NCBI RefSeq assembly: GCF_020782875.1
Contig: NZ_JAJGBN010000001.1
Location: forward strand, 372,001 to 436,000
Direction of reading: 5' to 3'
Source of the DNA: Allomuricauda sp. M10
GTDB lineage: Bacteria > Bacteroidota > Bacteroidia > Flavobacteriales > Flavobacteriaceae
DNA length: 64,000 bases
The position numbers and the translations under genes were made by a program. The notes beneath the pieces are model-generated. The model saw only the letters and a list, made by a program, of their open reading frames with translations. It did not search any database and was not told the DNA's origin. Within the stretch, counting starts at the first letter, position 1. Each line of letters opens with the position of its first letter. Positions 18,133 to 26,671 of this stretch are shown one piece after another.

Positions 18133-18152
18133 CAACCCAAAAATCGATATAG

Positions 18153-18187
18153 AAAAGGGCAACGTTAACAAAACGTTGCCCTTTTTT
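18153..18187 (+). terminator. Rho-independent terminator after sucC
   Basis: The 14-bp stem AAAAGGGCAACGTT (18153-18166) pairs with AACGTTGCCCTTTT (18172-18185) around a 5-nt loop and continues into a T run. Confidence 0.93.
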
Positions 18188-18396
18188 GTTTTTCAACTTT
18201 CCATAAGTCGCATATATCATTTTTGATTCGTTTTCAGAAAAGGTTTGCAAGGTTATTTGTCCTTTTGAAAATTGGTTGCAGACTTTTCAAGGTTGTTTGG
18301 TTTTTCTTCAAAATCCGGAATATTATTTCCGCGTTACACAAGTTAAACATAGGTTAAATCTAAAAATAGTGTAACATTTTACATTTTCCATCGTCT

Positions 18397-18433
18397 TATT
18401 TTTGTGATGTCATTAAAAAAGGGTGTCCTTTTT
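18397..18433 (+). promoter_or_regulatory. Promoter and leader hairpin of the 18478 gene
   Basis: TATTTTTG (18397-18404) is a consensus -7. The ~65-nt leader begins with a hairpin, AAAAAGG-gtgt-CCTTTTT (18416-18433), that could protect the 5' end of a highly expressed message. Confidence 0.45.
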
Positions 18434-18477
18434 GACAAAACACAAATCATTCATCAACACATCAAAAAACAAAAATC

Positions 18478-18813
18478 ATGAGAAAAATTAAAATTGCATC
18501 CGTAGCTTTTATGTTGTTCGCCACTTTGGGCGCATTCGCTAACAAAGGAAACAACGAGGTTCCAGAAAAGAGCTTGTCCACCCAAATTTATGAAATGTTG
18601 AAGCAGAACTCGTTCGAGCTTCAATATGATGAGATGACGGCCGACGTTCGTTTTACCTTCAATGAAAAAGGTGAAATGGTGGTACTTTCCGTAGCGACCA
18701 AAAATGAGGTTTTGGAAAAATTTGTAAAAAGCAGATTGAACTATCAAAAAGTAGAATCTGGAAATCCTGTAGAGGGCAAGATCTACACCGTATCAGTAAG
18801 AATTACCGCATAA
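18478..18813 (+). CDS. Small exported protein, unknown function
   Basis: The 111-residue product has a signal peptide ending ATLGAFA (residues ~1-20). The mature domain is about 90 residues with alternating strands (ELQYDEMTADVRFTFNEKGEMVVLSV) and a C-terminal helix-strand pair. It resembles the small secreted proteins common in flavobacteria, which some call TonB-like or DUF without function. It has its own promoter and terminator, so it is a single-gene unit. The signal peptide style matches the protein at 51418, but the mature parts do not align by eye. Confidence 0.8.
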   Translation: MRKIKIASVAFMLFATLGAFANKGNNEVPEKSLSTQIYEMLKQNSFELQYDEMTADVRFTFNEKGEMVVLSVATKNEVLEKFVKSRLNYQKVESGNPVEGKIYTVSVRITA

Positions 18814-18840
18814 TTGACGGAGATTGTTTGAGTTAGTTGG

Positions 18841-18868
18841 AAAGCCTTGATCACATCAAGGCTTTTTT
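18841..18868 (+). terminator. Rho-independent terminator after the 18478 gene
   Basis: AAAGCCTTGA (18841-18850) pairs with TCAAGGCTTT (18856-18865), followed by T residues. Confidence 0.88.
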
Positions 18869-18930
18869 TATGTACTAAAATTACTCTTTTTGAGTTATGT
18901 ATTTGGAAGAAAGCCCCAAAACCAAACCAA

Positions 18931-19332
18931 ATGGGTACCTACGAAGAAAAACTGAGCATCCTTTCGGAGATGATTGCCTTTGCCAGGGTGGATCATTCCA
19001 TGAAGCGTTCCGAATACGAGTTCTTGCTCAAGGTGGCTTCCAATTTGGGTGTGGACAAGGAAACCTTCGATGGGCTTTTAAAACATCGCTCCCCTAAAAT
19101 AACCCTGAAGTCACAAGCGGAACGTATCGTTCAGTTCCACAGGTTGTTGCTTTTAATGAACGTTGATCGCGAACAACACAAAAGCGAGGTCAATACGCTA
19201 TACAATATTGGACTTAAAATGGGACTGCCTCCCGTGGCCATCGGTCAGGTTTTGGAGGTCATGCATCGCTACCCTGACAATGTAGTTCCGCCAAATGTGC
19301 TAATCGATATCTTCAAGGCACACTACAATTAA
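18931..19332 (+). CDS. TerB-like helical protein
   Basis: From ATG 18931 the product is 133 residues, MGTYEEKLSILSEMIAFARVD onwards. The repeated acidic helices and EMIAFARVDHSMKRSEYEFLLKVA resemble the TerB/tellurite-resistance fold, a metal-binding helical bundle linked to stress responses. No ter operon is present, so tellurite resistance should not be inferred. An upstream in-frame start at 18847 lies inside the previous terminator and is rejected. Next downstream is the hsp20 gene. Confidence 0.78.
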   Translation: MGTYEEKLSILSEMIAFARVDHSMKRSEYEFLLKVASNLGVDKETFDGLLKHRSPKITLKSQAERIVQFHRLLLLMNVDREQHKSEVNTLYNIGLKMGLPPVAIGQVLEVMHRYPDNVVPPNVLIDIFKAHYN

Positions 19333-19347
19333 TGTCATTTTGACATT
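19331..19347 (+). promoter_or_regulatory. Perfect palindrome, candidate activator site 1 of hsp20
   Basis: AATGTCA-TTT-TGACATT is a perfect inverted repeat 42 bp upstream of the sigma-54-like -24 box, overlapping the stop of the preceding gene. It is not followed by a T run, so a terminator is unlikely. Confidence 0.5.
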
Positions 19348-19362
19348 CTATTTCTGTTAAAT

Positions 19363-19381
19363 AATGCCATAACGGCACATT
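19363..19381 (+). promoter_or_regulatory. Degenerate palindrome, candidate activator site 2 of hsp20
   Basis: AATGCCATAACGGCACATT keeps the AATG...CATT ends of the palindrome 32 bp upstream, with an inner GCC/GGC pair. It is plausibly a second, weaker site for the same regulator. Confidence 0.35.
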
Positions 19382-19388
19382 TTGGGCA

Positions 19389-19404
19389 TTGGTACACCAT
19401 TTGC
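19389..19404 (+). promoter_or_regulatory. Sigma-54 (-24/-12) type promoter of hsp20
   Basis: TTGGTACACCATTTGC fits the RpoN consensus TTGGYAYRNNNNTTGC, with exactly 10 nt between the invariant GG and GC. Transcription would begin near 19415, leaving a ~36-nt leader before the hsp20 ATG. No TAnnTTTG element is visible in this 118-bp gap. Confidence 0.6.
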
Positions 19405-19450
19405 CCAGTACTAGGTGATTTAAATGTTTAACAATTAAAATTGAATCACC

Positions 19451-19876
19451 ATGAGTATAGTAAAAAGAAACAACCTGTTTTTTCCATCCCTAATGAATGA
19501 TTTTATGGGTCCTGATTGGTTTGGTGGAACAGAGAAGTGGAATGCTTCCGTTCCCGCTGTGAACATAAAGGAGAATACTGAAAGTTTTGAATTGGAATTG
19601 GCTGTTCCAGGTATGAAAAAGGACGATTTCACCGTAGAAATCGATAACGATGTGTTGACCATTGCCAGTGAAGTTCAAACTGAAAATGAGGAAAGCAAGG
19701 AAAATTACACCAGAAAAGAGTTTTCATTCTCCTCCTTTAGAAGGGCCTTTACTTTGCCAGAAACTGTTGATGGCTCTAAAATCGATGCCAAATACGAAGA
19801 TGGAATATTGAAATTGACCTTGCCCAAAAAGCAAGAAGCATTACCAAAACCAAAACGATTGATTGAGATTGCTTAA
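19451..19876 (+). CDS. Hsp20/alpha-crystallin small heat-shock protein
   Basis: ATP-independent holdase chaperone that binds unfolding proteins and forms large oligomers. The 141-residue product has a short N-terminal arm, then the alpha-crystallin domain (about residues 35-125). Visible motifs are FELELAVPGMKKDDFTVEI, the strand LTIASEV, the FSFSSFRRAFTLPE loop and the AKYEDGILKLTLPK A-x-x-x-n-G-v-L signature. Upstream is a sigma-54-like promoter with two palindromes, which is uncommon for hsp20 genes. Confidence 0.96.
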   Translation: MSIVKRNNLFFPSLMNDFMGPDWFGGTEKWNASVPAVNIKENTESFELELAVPGMKKDDFTVEIDNDVLTIASEVQTENEESKENYTRKEFSFSSFRRAFTLPETVDGSKIDAKYEDGILKLTLPKKQEALPKPKRLIEIA

Positions 19877-19937
19877 GAAATTGAAGGCACCAACTAAAGG
19901 TGTTTCATGATGGTTGGATTAGTTGGTTAGTTTGTTG

Positions 19938-19972
19938 GCGCGCCCCTGCAGCAATGTTCGAGGCGCGCTTTC
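19938..19972 (+). terminator. Probable terminator between hsp20 and uvrB
   Basis: GCGCGCC (19938-19944) can pair with GGCGCGC (19962-19968), a short GC stem followed by TTTCGTTT. It could serve the hsp20 transcript; strength is uncertain because of the long loop. Confidence 0.45.
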
Positions 19973-19974
19973 GT

Positions 19975-21963
19975 TTATTCTTTTTCCTGGAGCATTTTGA
20001 TTTCATCACGCAACTTGGCCGCTTCCATAAAGTTCAGTTCCTTGGCCGCTTTTTCCATGGCCTTGCGTTTTTCCCGAATCAATTTTTCTTTTTGATCTCC
20101 GGTCAAATATTCCAGATCAGGTTCTGCTGCACGTAGTTCTTCCTTTTGAAAATGATAGGTGGAAACAGAATTCTTGGCCAAGGCGTTGTCCAGGTTTTTC
20201 TTCAAGGCTTTTGGGGTGATGTTATGCTCCCTGTTGTAGTTCATTTGTTTATCCCGACGGTAATTGGTCTCGTCAATAGTCATTTGCATGCTGTCCGTGA
20301 TTTTATCCGCATACATGATGGCCTTGCCGTTCAGGTTTCGGGCTGCTCGACCAACGGTCTGGGTAAGGGAGCGGTTGCTTCGGAGGAAACCTTCTTTGTC
20401 TGCATCCAAAATTGCAACCAAGGAAACTTCAGGTAAATCCAAACCTTCCCGAAGCAGGTTTACACCGATGAGCACATCAAAAATTCCTTTCCGCAGATCT
20501 TGCATGATCTCTACACGTTCCAAGGTATCCACATCGCTATGGATATATCGGCAACGAATATCGATTCTGGTCAGGTATTTAGTCAATTCTTCGGCCATTC
20601 TCTTGGTCAAAGTGGTCACCAAGGTGCGTTCGTCCAATTCTACACGTTGCTGGATTTCTTCTATCAAATCATCAATTTGATTGGCGCTGGGTCGCACCTC
20701 TATTACCGGGTCCAATAATCCCGTTGGGCGTATCACCTGCTCCACATAAACTCCTTGGCTCAACTCCAATTCATAGTCTGCAGGAGTGGCACTTACATAG
20801 ATCACTTGGTTTTGCAGGGTTTCGAACTCTTCGAACTTCAATGGACGGTTGTCCATAGCCGCGGGCAATCGGAATCCATATTCCACCAAGTTCTCCTTGC
20901 GGGAACGGTCGCCGCCGTACATGGCATGCACTTGTGGAATGGTTACGTGGCTTTCATCAATGACCATCAAATAATCATCAGGGAAATAATCCAGCAAGCA
21001 GAAAGGCCGTGTGCCGGGTTCCCTACCATCCAAGTAGCGGGAATAGTTCTCAATTCCGGAGCAATATCCCAATTCCCGGATCATTTCAAGATCAAAATTG
21101 GTGCGCTCGTCCAGTCGTTTGGCTTCCAAGGGTCTGCCTATTTCTTTGAAATAGTCCACCTGTTTCACCAAATCATCCTGAATTTGACGAATGGCATTTT
21201 GTAAGATGTCCGGTGAGGTCACGAACATGTTAGCAGGGTAAATATTGAGCGAATCGTAGATTTCGATGACGTTGTTATTGAAAGGGTCCAAAGCCTCGAT
21301 TTCTTCAATCTCATCCCCAAAAAAATGGACGCGGAACGCGTGGTCCGCATAGCCGGGGAACACATCCACCACATCGCCCTTTACCCGGAAATTTCCGTTC
21401 CTGAAATCCGCAGTGGTCCTGGAATAAAGGCTTTGTACCAATTGCTTCAGGAATTTGGTACGGGAAATTACTTGGTCACGATGGATGGTGACCACATTTT
21501 TTTGGAACTCTATCGGGTTACCGATACCATATAAACAGGATACCGATGCCACCACGATCACATCCCTTCGTCCCGAAAGAAGGGAAGAAGTGGCACTCAA
21601 ACGCAATTTCTCTATATCCTCGTTGATGGAAAGATCCTTTTCAATATAAAGTCCGCTGGTCGGAATATAGGCTTCAGGTTGGTAGTAATCGTAGTAGGAT
21701 ACAAAGTATTCCACGGCATTGTTCGGAAAAAATTGCTTGAACTCCGAATACAACTGTGCCGCCAAAGTCTTGTTGTGGGCCAATACCAAAGTAGGTTTTT
21801 GCACCGATTCCACCACATTGGCCACAGTGAAGGTTTTACCGGAACCCGTAACGCCAAGCAAGGTTTGATGGCGCACATTTCCTTCAATGCCCTCCACCAA
21901 TTGTCGTATGGCTTCGGGTTGGTCCCCAGTGGGTTTAAAATCTGAGACTACCTGAAATTTCAT
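19975..21963 (-). CDS. uvrB: Excinuclease ABC subunit B
   Basis: Central damage-verification helicase of nucleotide excision repair, loaded by UvrA and then binding UvrC. The 662-residue length is standard. Walker A is GVTGSGKTF (residues 38-46). The beta-hairpin YFVSYYDYYQPEAY inserts between DNA strands. Helicase motifs DESHVTIPQ and QTVGRAARN follow, and a C-terminal UvrC-binding helix pair occupies about residues 625-662. Single gene, convergent with hsp20. Confidence 0.98.
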   Translation of the reverse strand: MKFQVVSDFKPTGDQPEAIRQLVEGIEGNVRHQTLLGVTGSGKTFTVANVVESVQKPTLVLAHNKTLAAQLYSEFKQFFPNNAVEYFVSYYDYYQPEAYIPTSGLYIEKDLSINEDIEKLRLSATSSLLSGRRDVIVVASVSCLYGIGNPIEFQKNVVTIHRDQVISRTKFLKQLVQSLYSRTTADFRNGNFRVKGDVVDVFPGYADHAFRVHFFGDEIEEIEALDPFNNNVIEIYDSLNIYPANMFVTSPDILQNAIRQIQDDLVKQVDYFKEIGRPLEAKRLDERTNFDLEMIRELGYCSGIENYSRYLDGREPGTRPFCLLDYFPDDYLMVIDESHVTIPQVHAMYGGDRSRKENLVEYGFRLPAAMDNRPLKFEEFETLQNQVIYVSATPADYELELSQGVYVEQVIRPTGLLDPVIEVRPSANQIDDLIEEIQQRVELDERTLVTTLTKRMAEELTKYLTRIDIRCRYIHSDVDTLERVEIMQDLRKGIFDVLIGVNLLREGLDLPEVSLVAILDADKEGFLRSNRSLTQTVGRAARNLNGKAIMYADKITDSMQMTIDETNYRRDKQMNYNREHNITPKALKKNLDNALAKNSVSTYHFQKEELRAAEPDLEYLTGDQKEKLIREKRKAMEKAAKELNFMEAAKLRDEIKMLQEKE

Positions 21964-22012
21964 GTGATAAAAATAATAAAGGATAATGCGATTCCGAAGC
22001 GATTCGGTGAGA

Positions 22013-23746
22013 TTATCTTTTCAACGAAAAATGGCCCTTGATTTCCTTGTTTTCCTCATTTACGGCCACAAACCAATAGTCTCCTGAAGGTAAAGGTCTG
22101 CCAGCGATCATGCCGTCCCAACCTTGCGAATTTTGTGAAATCTGCTTTAAAAATTTCCCGTATCGGTCAAAAATCCGAATGCTCTTGAGCACAATGGTCG
22201 ATGAATTCTGTGGTTGAATAAATTGCCAATAATCGTTGATCGTATCTCCATTTGGGGTAAAGAATTTTGGAAAACCTTCAACCGTAAGGTCCTGCGTAAA
22301 CACCCTTTGGGCCACGCCACATCCATTTTTGTCCCGGACATAAAAGGTATGGTCCCCAGGTTCCACGTTGCTGAAAATGTTGTTATCGGAGTATGGTCCA
22401 TTTTCATTATCGATGGCATATTCATAGGTGCCATTCCCGGTTGCGATGACCGTAACCTGAATTGTGGTGCCCGTATTTTGAACACGAAGGTCATCAATGG
22501 ATGCCAATTCGGAAGAAAGCACCTCGAACATTTTAGTGGACGGGCATTCCAGGGTTATCCCAAATTGACTGACGGTATTATATGCCTCGTATCGGTACAT
22601 CCCATTTTCGGTAATGGAAACTTCAGAAGTAGAGGATAACAGGGTCTCATCACCAAACTGATCTACTCTATACCATCGGTAGCCTTCGGCTATGTCAGTG
22701 GAAGAAATGACCAAAGGACCTTCATTTTCACAGGTCGAAAAGGAATCGGCTATATCAATTTCAGGATTTATGGTCACGTATTCCCCCGTATCAAAATCCA
22801 GATAAGGACCGCAACCGAGCAAAGTGGTAAAACTGGTTTGCGTACAACCTTCGGCTTGTCCGGCATCGTTAAACGGGACTATGGTGATAAAAAAGGTCTT
22901 GTTCGGTTCAAAATTGACAACTGGGGTTGAATTGTTGTAAAAAGTTGAACTGTTGAGAATATCCGAGCCATCCGGGGTTGTGCCGATGGTAACAATATAG
23001 CCAGTAGCATCTGGAACCGCAACCCATTCCAAAACTGGGGACAGCGGCACATTACTTTCCCCATCGGCCGGATATACGATAGAAGTACAATCCGGAATTT
23101 CCGATTCGGCCCGTGTAGTGAATTGCTGTGAGGTACATCCTACTGCAGTGCCCAACGCATTGTAGGGTACGATTGTGACGAAAATGGTAGTTTCGGTAGG
23201 CAAGTCGACAGGTGGATTAAAACTCAAAGTATTGCCGGCGTCATAATTGGAAAGAATATCCCCACCGCCAGCAGATGTTCCGATGCTTACCGTATACCCC
23301 GATGCCCCATATTGATAACCCCACGAAATGTTGGTACTAGGGTTTACATCTATCGCCATATCCAAAGGACTGGTCATCTGGGTGCAATTGGGCACACCTG
23401 ACAATGACTCCGTGGTAAAGACAAAGCTCGGACAGGTGATATTGGGTGCGTTAAAAAAGAATAAAGTAATGGTTGCATAAATAGTCGTGTTCGGAGGCAA
23501 GCCTAATGGAGGTTTATAAGCACTACTAGGAGCATACGCAGGAGACATAATATCAATTCCGCCTGGTGTAGTTCCCAAAGCAATATTGTAACTAGGAACC
23601 CCGTCCACGGTATCCCAATCAATGGTGGCATCGAGGGGTATTCCCGTAGCCCCATTAGTGGGATATACAATGTTGGGACATTCTTGGGCATGCGCCCAAT
23701 GCCCTAACAGGATAAGCATGCCTATGTAGAAAAGCTTGTTCAGCAT
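22013..23746 (-). CDS. T9SS type-B secreted protein with three Fn3-like repeats
   Basis: Secreted or cell-surface protein of 577 residues. The signal peptide spans about residues 1-20. Three ~95-residue Fn3-like repeats follow, each opening with a Cys-x4-(Y/S)P-x-(N/D)G-like segment and containing an (I/L)GTTPGG- or IGTSAGG-type turn. After a linker and an Ig-like region, the C-terminal ~85 residues form the gliding-motility-associated (CHU_C) sorting domain. Its marks are FPKFFTPNGDTINDYW, IRIFDRYGKFLKQI, GWDG and PSGDYWFV. The type IX secretion system recognises this domain. The ligand is unknown; repeats suggest adhesion or glycan binding. Confidence 0.92.
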   Translation of the reverse strand: MLNKLFYIGMLILLGHWAHAQECPNIVYPTNGATGIPLDATIDWDTVDGVPSYNIALGTTPGGIDIMSPAYAPSSAYKPPLGLPPNTTIYATITLFFFNAPNITCPSFVFTTESLSGVPNCTQMTSPLDMAIDVNPSTNISWGYQYGASGYTVSIGTSAGGGDILSNYDAGNTLSFNPPVDLPTETTIFVTIVPYNALGTAVGCTSQQFTTRAESEIPDCTSIVYPADGESNVPLSPVLEWVAVPDATGYIVTIGTTPDGSDILNSSTFYNNSTPVVNFEPNKTFFITIVPFNDAGQAEGCTQTSFTTLLGCGPYLDFDTGEYVTINPEIDIADSFSTCENEGPLVISSTDIAEGYRWYRVDQFGDETLLSSTSEVSITENGMYRYEAYNTVSQFGITLECPSTKMFEVLSSELASIDDLRVQNTGTTIQVTVIATGNGTYEYAIDNENGPYSDNNIFSNVEPGDHTFYVRDKNGCGVAQRVFTQDLTVEGFPKFFTPNGDTINDYWQFIQPQNSSTIVLKSIRIFDRYGKFLKQISQNSQGWDGMIAGRPLPSGDYWFVAVNEENKEIKGHFSLKR

Positions 23747-23774
23747 TCACGAGATTTGTGCACCTCCCAAGATA

Positions 23775-24608
23775 CTACAAATCGCGCTTTTTCAATAGAA
23801 CATAGGACAAATAGATAAAAATAGAGGCCCAAACGATTGCAATCAGGAACTCATACCAATACGTATGGTAATCGAATTTCATGTCTTCCCCGATTTGTTG
23901 CCCAATATTTTGGACGGCTGAAAGACGGGTAAAGGGTTCCTTGATTAAATTGGACATGGATTGTAGTGGAAAAAAGTCCTTTACCAACCTTGCCGAATCC
24001 CAGCTCATTACTTTCCAACCCAAAAGTCCAAAGACCACCTGTTCCAAAATGCTCCACAGAATCAAAAAACCCAAGGCGAAGGCCGAACGTTTTACCAAAA
24101 TGCCCAAAAACAGACAGAAGGAGAAAAAGGCAACCAGTTTTACAAAAAAGGCAAACAAGAATTCCAAATCTGAAAATATGATGGACATCTCATTGTAATC
24201 CGAATAAGCTAATCCCAAAATCATGGATACCACAAATACGAATACGGTGGAAATGAGGGCAAATGAAATGACGGTCAATAATTTGGAAAGGATGAATTCT
24301 TTCTTTGAAAGCCCGTCGATCAAGTTTTGTTTGATGGTCTTGTTGCTGTATTCGTTGGACATCATGGAAACAATTACGATGGCCAGGAACAACTTAAAAA
24401 GTGCCGTGACAAAGGTGTTAAAGTGCCAGATGTACGGGAAGTTGAAGATGCCTTGGTCGGCCAAGTGGAACTGTACAGGACCTATATCGAACTTTATGGC
24501 CGCAATCAGGGCGATGGAGGTCAAAAGCACAAAATAGGAGATGATTAAGACCTTGCTGGCCCTATTGTTCCACAATTTTATGAATTCTATTTGGAGTAGA
24601 CGTAACAT
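23775..24608 (-). CDS. ABC-2 type transporter permease
   Basis: The 277-residue membrane protein has six predicted transmembrane helices. The N-terminal segment LQIEFIKLWNNRASKVLIISYF and SNEYSNKTIKQNLIDGLSKKEF are typical of NatB/ABC-2 permeases. It follows its ATPase partner by 11 nt, so the two form one transporter of unknown substrate. Ends close to the T9SS protein gene. Confidence 0.9.
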   Translation of the reverse strand: MLRLLQIEFIKLWNNRASKVLIISYFVLLTSIALIAAIKFDIGPVQFHLADQGIFNFPYIWHFNTFVTALFKLFLAIVIVSMMSNEYSNKTIKQNLIDGLSKKEFILSKLLTVISFALISTVFVFVVSMILGLAYSDYNEMSIIFSDLEFLFAFFVKLVAFFSFCLFLGILVKRSAFALGFLILWSILEQVVFGLLGWKVMSWDSARLVKDFFPLQSMSNLIKEPFTRLSAVQNIGQQIGEDMKFDYHTYWYEFLIAIVWASIFIYLSYVLLKKRDL

Positions 24609-24619
24609 TCGTTTTTTGA

Positions 24620-25516
24620 TTAGTTGTTTTTGGTCAAGGTTAAAAATTGTTCTTCAAGGCTTTCTTTTCGTTTTACCAAATGGGACAGGACGATACCTTT
24701 ATCAAACAGCATTTTGTTCAGGGATTCGGCGTCCATTTCTTCCTTCAAATAAGCGGTAAGGGTACCATTGAAACTTTCAATTTTTCCAAAACTGGCATTT
24801 TTTTCGAGCAAATCCTGTAGTTTATCCATCTGCACACATCGAAGTTCAAAAAAGCCATGGCTGGCCAACATGCTGTCCACAGGACCTGAATATAGGTTTT
24901 CACCCCTTCTCAAAATGACCACATGTGAGCACACCTTTTCCACTTCGTCCAACAAATGCGAAGCCAGTAGAATAGTGGTTCCTTGACTGGCAATGGTTTT
25001 AATGATTTCCCTAATTTGATGGATTCCTTGCGGATCCAAGCCGTTGGTAGGTTCATCCAAGATCAATATCTCAGGATCGTTCAGTAGGGCAGAGGCAATG
25101 GCCAAACGTTGCTTCATCCCCAGAGAATACGTCTTGAATTTGCTGTCCTTTCTTTCCCAAAGCCCGACCAGTTCCAATTTTTCCTGGATCTTGGTTTCGG
25201 GTACTTCCTTGATTTTACAGACCAGTTGAAGGTTTTGGATGGCAGTCATATAAGGGTAAAAGTTGGGTCGCTCAATAATGGCCCCTACTTTTTTCAATGC
25301 TTCGTGGGTGGTGGTATTGCCATCAAACCAACTGAATTCGCCGGAAGTTCGGTTGACCACGTTCAAAATAATGCCTAAAGTTGTGGACTTACCACTTCCG
25401 TTGGGCCCCAAAATGCCATACACATTTCCCTTTTCAATAGTGAAGGAAAGGTCGTTCACGGCAGTCAGGTAACCGAATTTCTTGGTGAGATGGTTAACGG
25501 TCAGAATTGTTTCCAA
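24620..25516 (-). CDS. ABC transporter ATP-binding protein (partner of 23775 permease)
   Basis: The 298-residue ATPase has Walker A GPNGSGKST (about residues 38-46), the signature YSLGMKQRLAIASALL, Walker B LILDEPTNGLD and the H-loop ASHLLDEVEKV. These mark the CcmA/NatA-like ABC-2 group. The only usable start is a TTG at 25516: an in-frame stop lies three codons upstream and no early ATG fits the family N-terminus. It is divergent from the kinase-like gene at 25595. Confidence 0.92.
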   Translation of the reverse strand: METILTVNHLTKKFGYLTAVNDLSFTIEKGNVYGILGPNGSGKSTTLGIILNVVNRTSGEFSWFDGNTTTHEALKKVGAIIERPNFYPYMTAIQNLQLVCKIKEVPETKIQEKLELVGLWERKDSKFKTYSLGMKQRLAIASALLNDPEILILDEPTNGLDPQGIHQIREIIKTIASQGTTILLASHLLDEVEKVCSHVVILRRGENLYSGPVDSMLASHGFFELRCVQMDKLQDLLEKNASFGKIESFNGTLTAYLKEEMDAESLNKMLFDKGIVLSHLVKRKESLEEQFLTLTKNN

Positions 25517-25594
25517 AGGTTGCTAACGTTTTTTGAATGGTTTATACTAACTTGACGATGTTTATCGAAATTTGTTACAAAATAGCCCATTACA

Positions 25595-26671
25595 ATGTCC
25601 GAAGAAAAATTGATGTCCAAGAAAAAACCAGCCTACCCGGTCCATAAAAAATTGGATTCATACCTGCATCGGTACAATAGGAAGATAGAGATTCCTATTT
25701 TCTATGATGACCTTCTCCGTTTTGCCGGTTCTGTTGTGGTTTATGATGCGGATGGTGAGGATACGCTTTGGATTCGGGTCTACTATTCGGATTTTGATCG
25801 AAAGGAAATCGATTTGAGTTTGAAGCAAGTATATTCCATTTTACACTCCGATGGTAGCGATCGTATTTTGGAATATTTGAATGTGGATGCAGTGGATTTC
25901 TGCACTTTTGGAAACTCCAAACCGTTTCGGATCAAGGTTAGGAACATCTTGAATGACAACTATACGTATTTCTATGTGAAAAAGACCGATGCTTCCCGCA
26001 TCTATGGTTTGGAACTGGAGCATATGCTGTCACCGTACAACCTGAATTTTTTGGTCTACAAGGACACCCTTATAGAAGAGCATATTGCCGGCATCCCCGG
26101 AGATGTTTTTATACGGGATATACTCCCCAAGTGCTCCGAATCGGAAAAGGCACAACTGGCCAAGGAGTTCGTAAAATTCAATGAGCGTTGTATGATTCGT
26201 CTATTGGGAGACATGCGTTCCTATAATTATGTGATTGTCCCGGTTCACGATTTTGATCATGTGGTGTATAAGATCAGGGCCATCGACTTTGACCAGCAGT
26301 CGTTTGAAGGGAAATTGAAGGTGTACCGCCCCCAATTTTTCAAGGAAAACTATAAAATGGTCGAATTGGTTCGGGCCAAATTGCAAAAAGATTCAGTAGA
26401 TCAATACAAAATAGAGGAACGCTCCATAGTGGCCAAACGTATTTTGAGCTCAGGAAACCGTATTCGACGATTGTTATCCGCTGTAAAACCGGACACCATT
26501 TCACTGCCCGAGAACATAGAAAAGTTGAAGCTTGAAATTTACGACCTTACCAAAGACATGGAATTTAAAAGAAGTTCCACTATGGGTGAGGTGTTGGCAC
26601 TTGCGCTGGATTTTGTGAAACGAAACTACCAAGACGTGAGCATGAAACAGATCATAGAGAAGAAGTTCTAA
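25595..26671 (+). CDS. Divergent kinase-like protein, unassigned family
   Basis: I do not recognise a named family in this 358-residue soluble protein, but the order of residues matches a protein-kinase/APH fold. A strand YFYVKK (Lys129-Lys130) could be the ATP-binding lysine strand, followed by Glu140-Glu142 in a helix and a hinge-like LIEEHIAGIPGD (residues 159-170). A catalytic-loop pattern GDMRSYN (Asp206, four residues, Asn211) comes next, then a metal-binding IDFD (Asp231, Asp233). The C-terminal ~110 residues are helical and basic. It overlaps the convergent nucleoid-protein gene by 4 nt. Kinase activity is inferred only. Confidence 0.65.
   Translation: MSEEKLMSKKKPAYPVHKKLDSYLHRYNRKIEIPIFYDDLLRFAGSVVVYDADGEDTLWIRVYYSDFDRKEIDLSLKQVYSILHSDGSDRILEYLNVDAVDFCTFGNSKPFRIKVRNILNDNYTYFYVKKTDASRIYGLELEHMLSPYNLNFLVYKDTLIEEHIAGIPGDVFIRDILPKCSESEKAQLAKEFVKFNERCMIRLLGDMRSYNYVIVPVHDFDHVVYKIRAIDFDQQSFEGKLKVYRPQFFKENYKMVELVRAKLQKDSVDQYKIEERSIVAKRILSSGNRIRRLLSAVKPDTISLPENIEKLKLEIYDLTKDMEFKRSSTMGEVLALALDFVKRNYQDVSMKQIIEKKF

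Larger units (their letters stand above)
18133..18477. other. 345-bp intergenic region
   Basis: Holds the sucC terminator at its left end and the promoter of the small secreted protein gene at its right end. The middle (about 18190-18390) is AT-rich, with no ORF, RNA gene or strong repeat that I can see. Confidence 0.6.

Noticed and set aside
18931-19332. Tellurite-resistance operon
   Set aside because: Only a lone TerB-like helical protein is present; no other ter gene is near.
19938-19944. GGCGCGCC-type sites (4945 region and 19937 region) as a linked recombination site
   Set aside because: The two are 15 kb apart in unlike surroundings; the second is better explained as part of a terminator stem.
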